DNA from: Streptomyces narbonensis
GTDB lineage: Bacteria > Actinomycetota > Actinomycetes > Streptomycetales > Streptomycetaceae
Direction of reading: 5' to 3'
Length of the DNA stretch: 64,000 nt
Assembly (NCBI RefSeq): GCF_014649015.1
Contig: NZ_BMSF01000010.1
Location: forward strand, 1 to 64,000
Shown: positions 1-10,331 of the stretch, one piece after another
Position numbering within the stretch: position 1 is the stretch's first letter
Layout of the letters: every line of letters begins with the position of its first letter
The notes under the pieces: model-generated
What the model was told of the DNA's origin: nothing
The model's database searches: none
The model's input: only the letters and a program-made list of their open reading frames with translations
Made by a program: the position numbers and the translations under genes

Positions 1-74
1 ACGCACCAGACGCCGCGGGGCCGCCCTTCGGGCGACGACGGGAATGTGACGACACCCCCTAGGGCGCCACTGCC

Positions 75-96
75 CGGCCCCGGCCGCCCGGGGCCG
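75..96 (-). terminator. Hairpin downstream of mnmA
   Basis: A perfect 8-bp stem (cggccccg/cggggccg) with a 6-nt loop lies 5 nt beyond the mnmA stop. There is no T tract, which is usual for Streptomyces terminators. Nothing else is seen in bases 1-101. Confidence 0.5.
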
Positions 97-101
97 TGCC
101 G

Positions 102-1247
102 CTACGCGGGCGTGGGCTCCGTCGTACGGCGGGTCGTGGTGGCGATCGTGGCCGAGCCGACGACGCGCGTCCCGTCGTAGAGCACGATCGCCTGGCCGGG
201 GGCGACGCCGCGGACCGGCTCGGCGAAGGTGACCGTGAGCTCCCCGGCCACCAGGGCGGCCGTCACCTCGGTCTCGCCGCCGTGGGCGCGCAGCTGGGCC
301 GTGTAGCTTCCGGGGCCCTCGGGGGCCGTGCCGCACCAGCGGGGCTTGATCGCGGTGAGGGCGGTGACGTCCAGGGCCTCGGCGGGGCCGACCGTGACCG
401 TGTTGTTCACGGGCGAGATGTCGAGGACGTAGCGGGGCTTGCCGTCGGCGGCCGGGTGGCCGATCCGCAGGCCCTTGCGCTGGCCGATGGTGAAGCCGTA
501 GGCGCCCTCGTGGGTGCCCACCTTGGTGCCCGCCTCGTCGACGATGTCGCCCTCGGCCTTGCCCAGGCGGGAGGCGAGGAAGCCCTGGGTGTCGCCGTCG
601 GCGATGAAGCAGATGTCGTGGCTGTCGGGCTTCTTCGCGACCGCGAGTCCGCGCCGCTCGGCCTCCGCCCGGATCTCGTCCTTGGTGGTGAGGGTGTCGC
701 CGAGCGGGAACATCGCGTGCGCGAGCTGCTTCTCGTCGAGGACCCCGAGGACGTACGACTGGTCCTTCGCCATGTCGGAGGCGCGGTGCAGCTCGCGCGT
801 GCCGTCGTCGTTCAGGACGACCGTGGCGTAGTGCCCGGTGCAGACCGCGTCGAAGCCGAGGGCGAGGGCCTTGTCGAGCAGCGCCGCGAACTTGATCTTC
901 TCGTTGCAGCGCAGGCAGGGGTTGGGCGTGCGGCCGGCCTCGTACTCGGCAACGAAGTCGTCGACGACGTCCTCGCGGAACCGCTCGGCGAGGTCCCACA
1001 CGTAGAACGGGATGCCGATGACGTCGGCGGCCCGGCGCGCGTCGCGCGAGTCCTCGATCGTGCAGCAGCCGCGCGCTCCGGTACGGAAGGACTGCGGGTT
1101 CGCGGAGAGCGCGAGGTGCACGCCGGTGACGTCGTGGCCCGCCTCGGCGGCCCGGGCGGCGGCGACGGCGGAGTCCACACCGCCGGACATGGCGGCAAGT
1201 ACCCGGAGGGGCTGGGTGCGGGGGCGCGGGGGCGAAGTCTCAGTCAT
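102..1247 (-). CDS. mnmA: tRNA-specific 2-thiouridylase MnmA
   Basis: A 381-aa enzyme that adenylates and thiolates U34 of Lys, Glu and Gln tRNAs in the cytoplasm, using sulfur relayed from a cysteine desulfurase. The PP-loop SGGVDS is at residues 21-26. The two catalytic cysteines are C111 in NPCLRC and C213 in HDICFI. The frame stays open much further upstream, but the protein family begins near MTETSPP, so the ATG at 1247 was chosen; the ribosome site there is weak. It is divergent from the amidase gene. A cysteine desulfurase, the likely sulfur donor, lies 0.8 kb away on the same strand, separated by the oppositely oriented amidase. Confidence 0.95.
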   Translation of the reverse strand: MTETSPPRPRTQPLRVLAAMSGGVDSAVAAARAAEAGHDVTGVHLALSANPQSFRTGARGCCTIEDSRDARRAADVIGIPFYVWDLAERFREDVVDDFVAEYEAGRTPNPCLRCNEKIKFAALLDKALALGFDAVCTGHYATVVLNDDGTRELHRASDMAKDQSYVLGVLDEKQLAHAMFPLGDTLTTKDEIRAEAERRGLAVAKKPDSHDICFIADGDTQGFLASRLGKAEGDIVDEAGTKVGTHEGAYGFTIGQRKGLRIGHPAADGKPRYVLDISPVNNTVTVGPAEALDVTALTAIKPRWCGTAPEGPGSYTAQLRAHGGETEVTAALVAGELTVTFAEPVRGVAPGQAIVLYDGTRVVGSATIATTTRRTTEPTPA

Positions 1248-1307
1248 AGCCCTACCAGGGTACGGGGCCCGGGAACCAAGGTCGCGGGAGTAAGCGTTCT
1301 CTGGTGC

Positions 1308-1967
1308 ATGGGGAGCAGGGGAAGCGGTTCGGACAGGCGGGTGGGGCGGCGCGCCGTGCTGCTCGGCGGCGGGGTCGCCGTGCTGGGCACCGCCGCGCTG
1401 GCCAGGGACGAGCTGGCGCGCGCGTGGTGGCGGCTGCCGGGGATGGAGAAGAAGCGGGTCGAGGGCGAGCTCGACCACAAGGGCGCCGAGTGGACGTCCG
1501 CGGCGCGGGCGAACTGGCGGCGGGCCGACCGGCCGGACGACTACGTCATAGACCGGGTCGTGATCCACGTCGTGCAGGGCAGCTACGCGACCGCGCTGAA
1601 GGTCTTCAAGAACCCGGGGCACGGGGCCGCCGCGCACTACGTGGTCCGCAAGGACGGCCATGTGGCGCAGATGATCCGCGAGCTCGACGTGGCGTTCCAC
1701 GCGGGGAACCGCGACATGAACGAGCGGAGCATCGGCATCGAGCACGAGGGCTTCGTCGACCGGCCGCAGGACTTCACGGCGGCGATGTACGCGGGGTCGG
1801 CGCGGCTGACGGCCGACATCTGCGCGCGGTACGGGATACCGGTGGACCGGGAGCACATCATCGGGCACGTGGAGGTCGAGGGCACCGACCACACCGACCC
1901 CGGTCCGCACTGGGACTGGGACCGCTATCTGCGGCTCGTGCGCGAGGCGTCGAAGAAGCCGGTGTGA
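1308..1967 (+). CDS. Exported N-acetylmuramoyl-L-alanine amidase (Amidase_2)
   Basis: A 219-aa peptidoglycan amidase expected to cut the MurNAc-L-Ala bond outside the membrane. The N-terminus has a twin-arginine-like signal (GRRAVLLGG at residues 13-21, then a hydrophobic run), so Tat export is likely. The Amidase_2/AmpD fold follows at about residues 75-210. The expected zinc ligands are H87, H187 and D197; the 10-residue gap between the last two matches AmpD. The ATG at 1308 gives the signal peptide its normal position; a GTG four bases upstream is in another frame. It sits between mnmA and the desulfurase on the opposite strand. Confidence 0.85.
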   Translation: MGSRGSGSDRRVGRRAVLLGGGVAVLGTAALARDELARAWWRLPGMEKKRVEGELDHKGAEWTSAARANWRRADRPDDYVIDRVVIHVVQGSYATALKVFKNPGHGAAAHYVVRKDGHVAQMIRELDVAFHAGNRDMNERSIGIEHEGFVDRPQDFTAAMYAGSARLTADICARYGIPVDREHIIGHVEVEGTDHTDPGPHWDWDRYLRLVREASKKPV

Positions 1968-1997
1968 CGGGGGTCGGGCCCGCGCGGCCGGGGGGCC

Positions 1998-2017
1998 CGG
2001 GCCTCAGCTGAGGCCCG
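1998..2017. terminator. Palindrome between convergent genes
   Basis: A perfect 20-bp palindrome (cgggcctcag/ctgaggcccg) sits at the junction of the convergent amidase and desulfurase genes. It includes the last codons and stop of the desulfurase. It may act as a bidirectional terminator, though it has no free loop. Confidence 0.35.
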
Positions 2018-3167
2018 CGGTCCTCGCCCGCTCCACGGCCGGGCCGATGGCCTCGGCGACCGCCGTCACGTCCTCCTCGGTGGAGGTGTGGCCCAGGGAG
2101 AAGCGCAGGGTGCCGCGGGCCAGATCCGGGTCGGTGCCGGTGGCGAGCAGGACGTGGCTGGGCTGGGCGATGCCGGCGGTGCAGGCGGAGCCGGTGGAGC
2201 AGGCGATGCCGGCGGCGTCGAGCAGCAGGAGCAGGGAGTCGCCCTCGCAGCCCGGGAAGGTGAAGTGGGCGTTGGCGGGGAGCCGCTCGACGGGGTCGCC
2301 GCCGAGGATCGCGTCGGGGACGACCGTACGGACGGCGCTGACCAGCTCGTCGCGCAGGGCGCCGACCTCTCGGGCGAACTCCTCGCGGCGCTCGGTGGCG
2401 AGCCGGGCGGCGACGGCGAAGGAGGCGACGGCCGGCACGTCGAGGGTGCCGGAGCGGACGTGCCGCTCCTGGCCGCCGCCGTGCAGGACGGGTACGGGGG
2501 TGTACTCGCGGCCGAGGAGCAGGGCGCCGATCCCGTACGGGCCGCCGATCTTGTGGCTGGAGACGGTCATCGCGGCGAGGCCGGAGGCCGCGAAGTCGAC
2601 GGGGACCTGGCCGACGGCCTGGACGGCGTCGGCGTGCAGGGGGACGCCGAACTCGGCGGCGGCGTCGGCGAGTCCGCGGACCGGCATGACCGTGCCGATC
2701 TCGTTGTTCGCCCACATGACGGTGGCGAGGGCGACGGAACCGGGGTCGCGGGCGATGGCCTCACGGAGGGCCTCGGGGTGGACGCGGCCGTAGCGGTCGA
2801 CGGGGAGGTACTCGACGTCGGCGCCCTCGTGCGTGGCGAGCCAGTCGACGGCGTCGAGCACGGCGTGGTGCTCGACCGGACTGGCGAGGACGCGGGTGCG
2901 GCGGGGGTCGGCGTCGCGGCGGGACCAGTAGAGGCCCTTCACGGCGAGGTTGTCGGCCTCGGTGCCGCCGGAGGTGAGGACGACCTCGCTGGGCCGCGCG
3001 CCGAGCGCGGCGGCGAGCATCTCGCGCCCTTCCTCGACGGTCCGCCGGGCGCGTCGGCCGGCGGCGTGCAGGGAGGAGGCGTTGCCCGTGACGGCGAGGT
3101 GGGCGGTCATCGCCTCGATCGCCTCGGGCAGCATGGGCGTGGTCGCGGCGTGGTCGAGGTAAGCCAT
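2004..3167 (-). CDS. Cysteine desulfurase (NifS/IscS type)
   Basis: A 387-aa PLP-dependent enzyme that removes sulfur from cysteine as a persulfide. The start MAYLDHAATTP is typical of the family. The PLP lysine is K206 in SSHKIGG, and the catalytic cysteine is C329 in GSACTAG. The length is normal for group I desulfurases. No Fe-S scaffold gene (iscU, sufU) is adjacent. Its neighbour on the same strand is mnmA, so sulfur supply to tRNA thiolation is the most likely role, with a more general role not excluded. Confidence 0.92.
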   Translation of the reverse strand: MAYLDHAATTPMLPEAIEAMTAHLAVTGNASSLHAAGRRARRTVEEGREMLAAALGARPSEVVLTSGGTEADNLAVKGLYWSRRDADPRRTRVLASPVEHHAVLDAVDWLATHEGADVEYLPVDRYGRVHPEALREAIARDPGSVALATVMWANNEIGTVMPVRGLADAAAEFGVPLHADAVQAVGQVPVDFAASGLAAMTVSSHKIGGPYGIGALLLGREYTPVPVLHGGGQERHVRSGTLDVPAVASFAVAARLATERREEFAREVGALRDELVSAVRTVVPDAILGGDPVERLPANAHFTFPGCEGDSLLLLLDAAGIACSTGSACTAGIAQPSHVLLATGTDPDLARGTLRFSLGHTSTEEDVTAVAEAIGPAVERARTAGLS

Positions 3168-3225
3168 GGTGGGTCGATTCTACGAGTCGACCGCGGCGGC
3201 CCCGGCGCCTGGCCGGTTTACGCTC

Positions 3226-3276
3226 CCGTTCAGGCCGGGGGCCGGGGACTTCCGCCCTCGGATCCGGCCTGAACGG
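3226..3276 (-). terminator. Hairpin downstream of the thioesterase gene
   Basis: A perfect 13-bp inverted repeat (ccgttcaggccgg/ccggcctgaacgg) with a 25-nt loop starts 10 nt after the thioesterase stop. It separates that gene from the desulfurase gene downstream. Confidence 0.5.
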
Positions 3277-3285
3277 CAGGAACCC

Positions 3286-4155
3286 TCAGCCGCGCGGGGC
3301 GCGGGCCAGCTGGCGGGACTGGGCCACCAGGCGGTCGGCGCTGTCCCAGACCTCGGCGTCCTCCTCCAGGAAGCCGCCGGCGAGGTTGCGGGTGGTGATC
3401 GAGACACGCAGGGGGCCGGGGGCCGGGCGGCAGCGGATGTGGGTGGTGAGCTCCACGGTCGGGGTCCAGCCCTTGAGGCCGAGCTCGAAGGAGGTCGGCG
3501 GCAGCGCGTCGACGGTGAGCAGCAGCGAGAGCGCGTCCGGCTCGCGGCCGTCGGCGAGGCCGAACCAGGCCCGCATCTCGCCCTTGCCGGACGGGGCGCC
3601 GACGGCCCAGCCCACGCAGGCCGGGTCGAGGCGGAGGTCCAGGCGGTCGGCGATGGCGGAGGAGCCGGGGATCCTCGGCGCCGGGTTGTCGGCGGCGCTG
3701 AAGCAGTTCTCGATCGCGGCCATCGCGGGCGGCGTCGCGGTGGTGCGGACGTCGTCGGGGAGGGCGTCGAGGTCTCCGTACGAGGCGAGGACGCGGATGC
3801 GCTCGACCTCGGTGCCGTCCTCGGCGTACTGGAAGAGCGAGGCCTGTCCGGTGGAGAGGGTCCGGCCGGTACGGACGGTCTCCGTCCGGATCACCGCGGG
3901 GCCGGGCACGGACGGCGTGAGGTAGTGCGCCGAGATCGTGAACGGGTCGGAGTGCGGGAGGTGGTCGCCGAGGGCGCGGCCGAGCAGGGCGAGGAGGTAG
4001 CCGCCGTTGACGGCCTGGATGATCGTCCAGCCGGCGGAGAGGTCGGCGTCGTAGACGCCGGGGGCCCGGAGGGTGACGGCGGTGTCGCGGTCGAACTCGC
4101 TCGCGGCGGCGATGGCGGCCGTCGCGGCTGCGGTCGTCTCGGTGCTCGTGCTCAT
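3286..4155 (-). CDS. TesB-like acyl-CoA thioesterase family protein
   Basis: A 289-aa protein with the double-hotdog layout of TesB-type thioesterases. The first hotdog (about residues 25-130) holds the NGGYLLAL helix and an ISAHYL strand; the second (about 170-285) ends in RQLARAP. The family hydrolyses acyl-CoA, but the substrate here cannot be read from the sequence. Bases 4156-4178 separate it from the TRIC-family gene upstream on the same strand, so the two may be co-transcribed. The ATG at 4155 was chosen because the upstream extension is low-complexity and rich in Arg and Pro. Confidence 0.75.
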   Translation of the reverse strand: MSTSTETTAAATAAIAAASEFDRDTAVTLRAPGVYDADLSAGWTIIQAVNGGYLLALLGRALGDHLPHSDPFTISAHYLTPSVPGPAVIRTETVRTGRTLSTGQASLFQYAEDGTEVERIRVLASYGDLDALPDDVRTTATPPAMAAIENCFSAADNPAPRIPGSSAIADRLDLRLDPACVGWAVGAPSGKGEMRAWFGLADGREPDALSLLLTVDALPPTSFELGLKGWTPTVELTTHIRCRPAPGPLRVSITTRNLAGGFLEEDAEVWDSADRLVAQSRQLARAPRG

Positions 4156-4178
4156 GGTTCCGACGGTACCGCAGCTCG

Positions 4179-4856
4179 TTACTGAGCGGTAGCTTTTCCT
4201 GGTTCCTCGCGCGCGGAGGAGCGGCGGTTCCAGGCGCGGGGCGCGCGCCAGTGGTAGCGCATCGCGAGGAGCCGGAGCACGAAGGCCGTGAGGACGGCGG
4301 CGCCGCTGGTGAAGGCGTTGAGCATGTCGAAGCGGATGCAGAGGACGACCATCGTCGCGCCGACGATCGCGGGGACGGCGTACAGGTCGCGGTCCCAGCG
4401 GAGCAGGGACGGCACCTCGTTGGCGAGCACGTCGCGCAGGACGCCGCCGCCGACGGCGGTCGCGAGCCCGAGCGCGGCGGAGGAGGTGAGACCGAGGCCG
4501 TAGTCGTACGCCTTCGTCGTGCCGGTCACGCAGAAGAGGCCGAGGCCCGCGGCGTCGAAGACGTTGACGGCGGTCTGGGTCCGCTCGACCTCCGGGTGGA
4601 GGAAGAAGACGAGGACGGTCGCGACGAGCGGCATGACGAAGTAGCCGAGGTCGGTGAAGGCGGCGGGGGGTACGGCGCCGATGATCAGGTCGCGGAGGAG
4701 GCCGCCGCCGAGGGCGGTGACCTCGGCGAGGACGGCGATGCCGAAGACGTCGAAGTTCTTGCGGACGGCGAGGAGGGCGCCGGAGATGGCGAAGACGAAG
4801 ATGCCGATGAGGTCCAGGGCGTGCTGGACATCGGGGCTGAACAGATCGTGGAGCAC
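4179..4856 (-). CDS. TRIC cation channel / UPF0126 family membrane protein
   Basis: A membrane protein of about 225 aa with seven predicted spans. It contains the internal duplication typical of UPF0126: GGGLLRD in the first half and GGGVLRD in the second. Prokaryotic members fold like TRIC channels and conduct monovalent cations; the physiological role is unknown. I start it at the GTG at 4856 (VLHDLFSP), because the frame to 4946 adds only an Arg/Pro-rich stretch. The exact start is uncertain, since no clear ribosome site is visible. Confidence 0.8.
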   Translation of the reverse strand: MLHDLFSPDVQHALDLIGIFVFAISGALLAVRKNFDVFGIAVLAEVTALGGGLLRDLIIGAVPPAAFTDLGYFVMPLVATVLVFFLHPEVERTQTAVNVFDAAGLGLFCVTGTTKAYDYGLGLTSSAALGLATAVGGGVLRDVLANEVPSLLRWDRDLYAVPAIVGATMVVLCIRFDMLNAFTSGAAVLTAFVLRLLAMRYHWRAPRAWNRRSSAREEPGKATAQ

Positions 4857-5054
4857 CGCCCAATTGTGCCGGGTGCGGTCGCGTGGGTCGGGCCGTGGCG
4901 GGTGGCGCGGCCCGTGCGGGCCAGGCCTCCGGGGCCGGACCGGCACCCTGTGCGCAGCGCGGCCGATCGTGCGGGTCGGGGCACCGGGGGCGGAGGCGCC
5001 CGCAGGGGCGCCGTCCCGTGGGCGACGCGTTCACGCGCCCGCGGGAGCATGCCG

Positions 5055-5086
5055 GAGGCCCCTGCCGCAGCTGCGGCAGGGGCCTC
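5055..5086 (-). terminator. Terminator of the oligopeptide importer operon
   Basis: A perfect 32-bp palindrome (16-bp arms, gaggcccctgccgcag and its complement) sits 7 nt beyond the stop of the last importer gene. The rest of 4857-5092 shows no gene. Confidence 0.75.
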
Positions 5087-5092
5087 TCGGTG

Positions 5093-6225
<1,133 letters not shown>

Positions 6226-6229
<4 letters not shown>

Positions 6230-7329
6230 AGTTTCGGCGCAATCTCTTCGGTCCAGATCCGGGTGCGCTCCTCCTGCGGCATGTGGCAGGCCGAGAAGTG
6301 GCGGTCGCCGGCGAGGGCCAGCTCGGGCCGCTGGGTGCGCGTGATGCCGCCCTTGGGGACGTCCGCGTACGGGCAGCGGGGGTTGAAGGCGCAGCCGCTC
6401 GGGATGTTGATCAGGCTGGGCGGGTTGCCCTTGACCGGGATGAGCCGCTCGGTCTGCTCGCGGTCGATCCTCGGCATCGAGCCGAGCAGGCCCCAGGTGT
6501 AGGGGTGCTGCGGCTCGTAGAAGACCTGCTCGGCCGGGCCGCGCTCGACGCAGCGCCCGCCGTACATCACGAGGATGTCGTCGGCGAGCTCGGCGACGAC
6601 GCCGAGGTCGTGGGTGATGATGACGACCGCCGAGCCGAACTCCTTCTGGAGGTCCCGCATCAGGTCGAGGATCTGCGCCTGCACCGTCACGTCGAGCGCG
6701 GTGGTCGGCTCGTCCGCGATGAGCAGTTCGGGGTTGTTGACGAGCGCCATGGCGATCATCGCGCGCTGGCGCATGCCGCCGGAGAACTCGTGCGGGTAGT
6801 TGTCGAACCGCTTGGCCGGCTCGGGGATGCCGACCCGGTCGAGGAGCTCGATGGCCCGCCGCTTCGCGGTCTTCTTGTCGACCGGGTGGTGGACGCGGTA
6901 CGCCTCCACGATCTGGTGGCCGACCGTGTAGTACGGGTGCATCGCGGACAGCGGATCCTGGAAGATCATCGCCATCTCGCGGCCGCGCATCCGGCGGACC
7001 TCGTCGGGGTCGGCGGAGAGCAGCTCGCGGCCGTTCAGCCAGATCTCGCCGGAGATCCGCGCCTTCTGGCGGCCGTACTGGCCCACGGTGTGCAGGCCCA
7101 TGATGCCGAGCGAGGTCACCGACTTGCCGGAGCCGGACTCGCCCACGATGCCGAGGGTCTTGCCCTTCTCCAGCTGGAAGCTGAGGCCGTCGACCGACTT
7201 GACCAGACCGTCGTCGGTCGGGAAGTGGATCTTCAGGTCGCGCACGTCGAGGAAGGCGTCGGACGGGGCGCCCGAGGACACGACCGGCTCTCCGGGCGCC
7301 GCGCCCGTCTTCGTCAGCTTGTCGGTCAT
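6226..7329 (-). CDS. Oligopeptide/dipeptide ABC importer ATPase (OppD/DppD type)
   Basis: A 367-aa ATPase, partner of the OppF-type subunit. Walker A GESGSGKS is at residues 63-70, followed by FSGGMRQR and LLIADEPTTALD. The C-terminal HPY domain contains GCAFNPRCPYA. Its start overlaps the permease stop by 4 nt and its stop overlaps the next ATPase by 4 nt. The two ATPases and the permease upstream therefore form one translationally coupled block. Confidence 0.93.
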
Positions 7330-8324
7330 GCGAGCCTCACTCGGGGGTCGATCACCGCGTACAGGAGGTCCACGACGAGGTTGGCGATGACCACACAGGC
7401 GGCGGTGATGAGGGTGACGGCCAGGATCAGCGGCAGGTCACGCTCGCTCACGCCCTTGATGGCCAGGCCGCCGAGGCCGTGGAGGCTGAACGCGGTCTCG
7501 GTCAGGATCGCGCCGCCGACGAGGGCGCCGAGGTCCATGCCGAAGATGGTCAGGATGGGGGTCATGGTGGAGCGCATCGCGTGCTTGCCGAGCACGACGG
7601 GCTCCGGCAGACCCTTGGCCCGGGCGGTACGGATGTAGTCCTCGCCGAGGACCTCCAGCATGGTGGCGCGGGTGAGCCGCGCGTACATCGCCGCGTACAG
7701 GAAGGCGAGCGTCACCCAGGGCAACAGCAGGCCGCCGAACCAGCCGGTGAAGGACTCGGTGATCGGCGTGTACGAGGCGTCGACCCACTGGAGCTGGGTA
7801 CGGAAGACGAGCATCGCCAGCATGGCGGTGAAGAAGATGGGGAGCGAGACGCCCGCGAGCGCGGTGATCATCGCCGCCCGGTCGATGATCGTGCCGCGCT
7901 TGAGCGCGGAGATCACACCGGTGGAGACACCCAGGACCAGCCACAGCACCGCGGCGCCGATGACCATGGAGAGGGTGACGGGGAAGGCGTCGACCAGCAT
8001 CGTCCACACGTCCTGCTCGGTGCGGAACGAGTAGCCGAAGCAGGGCATCGCGCAGTGGATGGTGTCGCCACCGCCCGTGTAGTCCCGGCCGACGAAGATG
8101 CCGGAGACGAAGTGCCAGAACTGAACCAGGATCGGCTCGTCCAGGCCCAGCTTCTGACGGATGCCCTCAATGGAAGCCGGATCCGCCTGCTTGCCGACGA
8201 ACATCGCGGCAGGGTCGCTGCCGGTCATCTTGGGGATGAGGAAGAAGATGCTGAGCGTCACGAGCGTGACGACGAGCAGCATCACGACGACTGCGAAGAG
8301 CCGTCGGATTATGTATGCAAGCAT
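7326..8324 (-). CDS. Peptide ABC importer permease (OppB/DppB type)
   Basis: A 332-aa inner-membrane permease with six predicted spans. An N-terminal span (MLAYIIRRLF) is followed by a long extracytoplasmic loop and the BPD_transp_1 core. The EAA-like loop includes RTARAKGL before the last two spans. Its cytoplasmic loop should contact the OppD/OppF ATPases. It is separated from the upstream binding-protein gene by 114 nt holding a large hairpin, but overlaps the downstream ATPase. Confidence 0.92.
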   Translation of the reverse strand: MLAYIIRRLFAVVVMLLVVTLVTLSIFFLIPKMTGSDPAAMFVGKQADPASIEGIRQKLGLDEPILVQFWHFVSGIFVGRDYTGGGDTIHCAMPCFGYSFRTEQDVWTMLVDAFPVTLSMVIGAAVLWLVLGVSTGVISALKRGTIIDRAAMITALAGVSLPIFFTAMLAMLVFRTQLQWVDASYTPITESFTGWFGGLLLPWVTLAFLYAAMYARLTRATMLEVLGEDYIRTARAKGLPEPVVLGKHAMRSTMTPILTIFGMDLGALVGGAILTETAFSLHGLGGLAIKGVSERDLPLILAVTLITAACVVIANLVVDLLYAVIDPRVRLA

Positions 8325-8338
8325 GCGGTCGGCCGGTC

Positions 8339-8374
8339 GGCGGCCGGGGGACCCGATCGGGTCCCCCGGCCGCC
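8339..8374 (-). terminator. Perfect 36-bp palindrome inside the importer operon
   Basis: Perfect 18-bp arms (ggcggccgggggacccga and its complement) lie between the binding-protein stop and the permease start. In ABC importer operons a hairpin here commonly stabilises the binding-protein mRNA or attenuates read-through. That would make the lipoprotein more abundant than the membrane complex. Confidence 0.7.
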
Positions 8375-8438
8375 GCCCTCGGCCATCACCTGCCCTTCGG
8401 ACCTGGCGGCGGGTGGTGCGCCGGTGGAGCGGGTCGGA

Positions 8439-10211
8439 TTACTTGACGACGCCGAGCGACGCGTAGTCGTAGCGGCCGTTGTAGGCGTCCGCCGTGTAGA
8501 CGTTGGTCAGCCGGGAGCTGCGCCAGATGATGTTCTTCTCGTGGGTGAAGGGCAGGTAGACCGCGGCCTCCGACACCTTCGTGTTGATCTGCTTGTAGAG
8601 CTCGCCGGCCTTGTCGGGGTCGGTCTCCTTCAGCGCCTGGTCGAAGAGGCCGTTGACGGCCTTGTCGTTCAGCTCGGAGAAGTTGTTGTTACCGCTCTGG
8701 AGGATGAAGCGGCCGTCGACCAGCGGCTGGAGGAAGCCCTGGCCCGACGGGAAGTCGGCGCCCCAGCCCATGATGATGATGCCGTAGCCCTTGTCCTTGA
8801 CGACCTTCGGCGAACCGATGATGCCGGAGGTCTGGGCGCCGTCGAACTGGTCGATCTGGGCGTCGATGCCGACGGCCTTCAGCGACTGCTGGAGGGACTC
8901 GGCGGTCGCGATCTCGATCTTCTTGTTGTTGCGGACCGCGATCGTGGTCTTGAAGCCTTCCGGCTTACCGCACTTCTTGAGGGCTTCCTTCGCCTTGGCG
9001 ATGTCCGGCGCACCGGCGAGCTTGCCGTACGGGTCGGCCTTCGCGTCGGCACCCTTGATCGCCGGCGGCAGCATGTTGGTGGCGATGTCGCCACCGGCCT
9101 GCGGGCCACCACGGGCGGTCTGGAGGGACTTCGAGTCGGCCGCGTAGATGATGGCCTTGCGGCACTCGATGTTGGGGATCACCGTCTGCGGGAAGACCGC
9201 GTAGCGGATGAAGCCCGTCTGCGGGTTGTCGACGTTGCCCTTGTGCTGCTGGAGCACCTTCTGGCGCGCGGCGGCGCCGACACCCGTCGCGTTGATGTCG
9301 AGGTCGTACTCACCCTCGACCAGACGGTTGTCCATGTCGTCGGCGTTCGTGGTGAACGTGACGCTGATCTTGTCCGGCAGGGCCTTGCGGATGGTGTCCG
9401 TCTTGGAGTCCCACTTGTCGTTGCGGACAAGCTTGATGGACTTGTTCGGGGTGTACGACTCCCACTTGTACGGACCGGAGGAGAAGGGCTTCAGCTGGTA
9501 CTTGGCCTTGGTGTCCTTGTCCTGGCGGACCGGGGACGCGGCGGGCATGGCCAGCATCTGCAGGAAGTCACCGTTGGCGACCGGCAGCTTGAAGATGATG
9601 GTCTTGTCGTCCGGGGTCTCGATCGCCTTCAGGCCGAGCTTGTCCGCGGAGGTGTCCTTGTAGGGACCCTTGTACTCGCCCTTGGGGTCGAGGACCTGCT
9701 GGAGGTAGATCGGGCCGCCGGAGATGACGTCCTGGGCCCAGATGCGCTCGATGCCGTACTTGATGTCCTTGGAGGTGATCGGCTTGCCGTCCTCCCAGGT
9801 CACCCCGTCCTTCAGCGTGAAGGTGTAGGTGAGGCCGTCGGCCGAGACCTTGCCGGCGTCGGTGGCGAGGTCCGGGACGAGCTCGGTGGAGGCCGCGCCC
9901 GGCTCGGACTTGAAGGTGACCAGCTGGCGCGTGTAGTAGCGCGCGAAGTCCCACACGAAGCCGTAGTAACCGCGCTGCGGGTCCCACGAGTCGGCCTCCT
10001 GCGAGCCGATGAACTTCAGCTCGCCACCCTTCTTGTCCGAGGGGTTGGCGACCTTGTTCACGGCGGCGTTGAAGCCGGCGGCGCCCTTCGGGCCCTTGTC
10101 GCCGGTCTTGCTGCCACCGTCACCGCCGCACGCCGTGGTGACGACCATCGTGGCCGCCGCGAGCAGCGCGCCCGCGGCGATTCTGCGCCTCTGAGAGCTC
10201 ATCAGAGTCAT
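8439..10211 (-). CDS. Peptide ABC importer substrate-binding lipoprotein (SBP_bac_5)
   Basis: A 590-aa extracellular lipoprotein that binds peptides and delivers them to the permeases. It has an Arg-rich N-terminus, a hydrophobic stretch and a lipobox ending VTTAC, so C28 would be lipidated. The SBP_bac_5 domain covers roughly residues 75-590. The ATG at 10211 is preceded at 11 nt by ggaggt and is preferred over the ATG at 10202 and upstream options. The gene sits between the two permease genes, an order I recall from the Streptomyces bldK importer. This could therefore be a BldK paralogue, though the substrate is not evident. Confidence 0.92.
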   Translation of the reverse strand: MTLMSSQRRRIAAGALLAAATMVVTTACGGDGGSKTGDKGPKGAAGFNAAVNKVANPSDKKGGELKFIGSQEADSWDPQRGYYGFVWDFARYYTRQLVTFKSEPGAASTELVPDLATDAGKVSADGLTYTFTLKDGVTWEDGKPITSKDIKYGIERIWAQDVISGGPIYLQQVLDPKGEYKGPYKDTSADKLGLKAIETPDDKTIIFKLPVANGDFLQMLAMPAASPVRQDKDTKAKYQLKPFSSGPYKWESYTPNKSIKLVRNDKWDSKTDTIRKALPDKISVTFTTNADDMDNRLVEGEYDLDINATGVGAAARQKVLQQHKGNVDNPQTGFIRYAVFPQTVIPNIECRKAIIYAADSKSLQTARGGPQAGGDIATNMLPPAIKGADAKADPYGKLAGAPDIAKAKEALKKCGKPEGFKTTIAVRNNKKIEIATAESLQQSLKAVGIDAQIDQFDGAQTSGIIGSPKVVKDKGYGIIIMGWGADFPSGQGFLQPLVDGRFILQSGNNNFSELNDKAVNGLFDQALKETDPDKAGELYKQINTKVSEAAVYLPFTHEKNIIWRSSRLTNVYTADAYNGRYDYASLGVVK

Positions 10212-10331
10212 GGGTCTCGCAACCTCCGGAGTAGAGACGGCCGTCATGTCGGTCCGCCGTTGGGGGATGAGCCTCCTGTCGCCAGCGGCAGGGGCGGGTC
10301 TGTGTGGTGTCGTGGGCCGTCGGTGAAGCGG

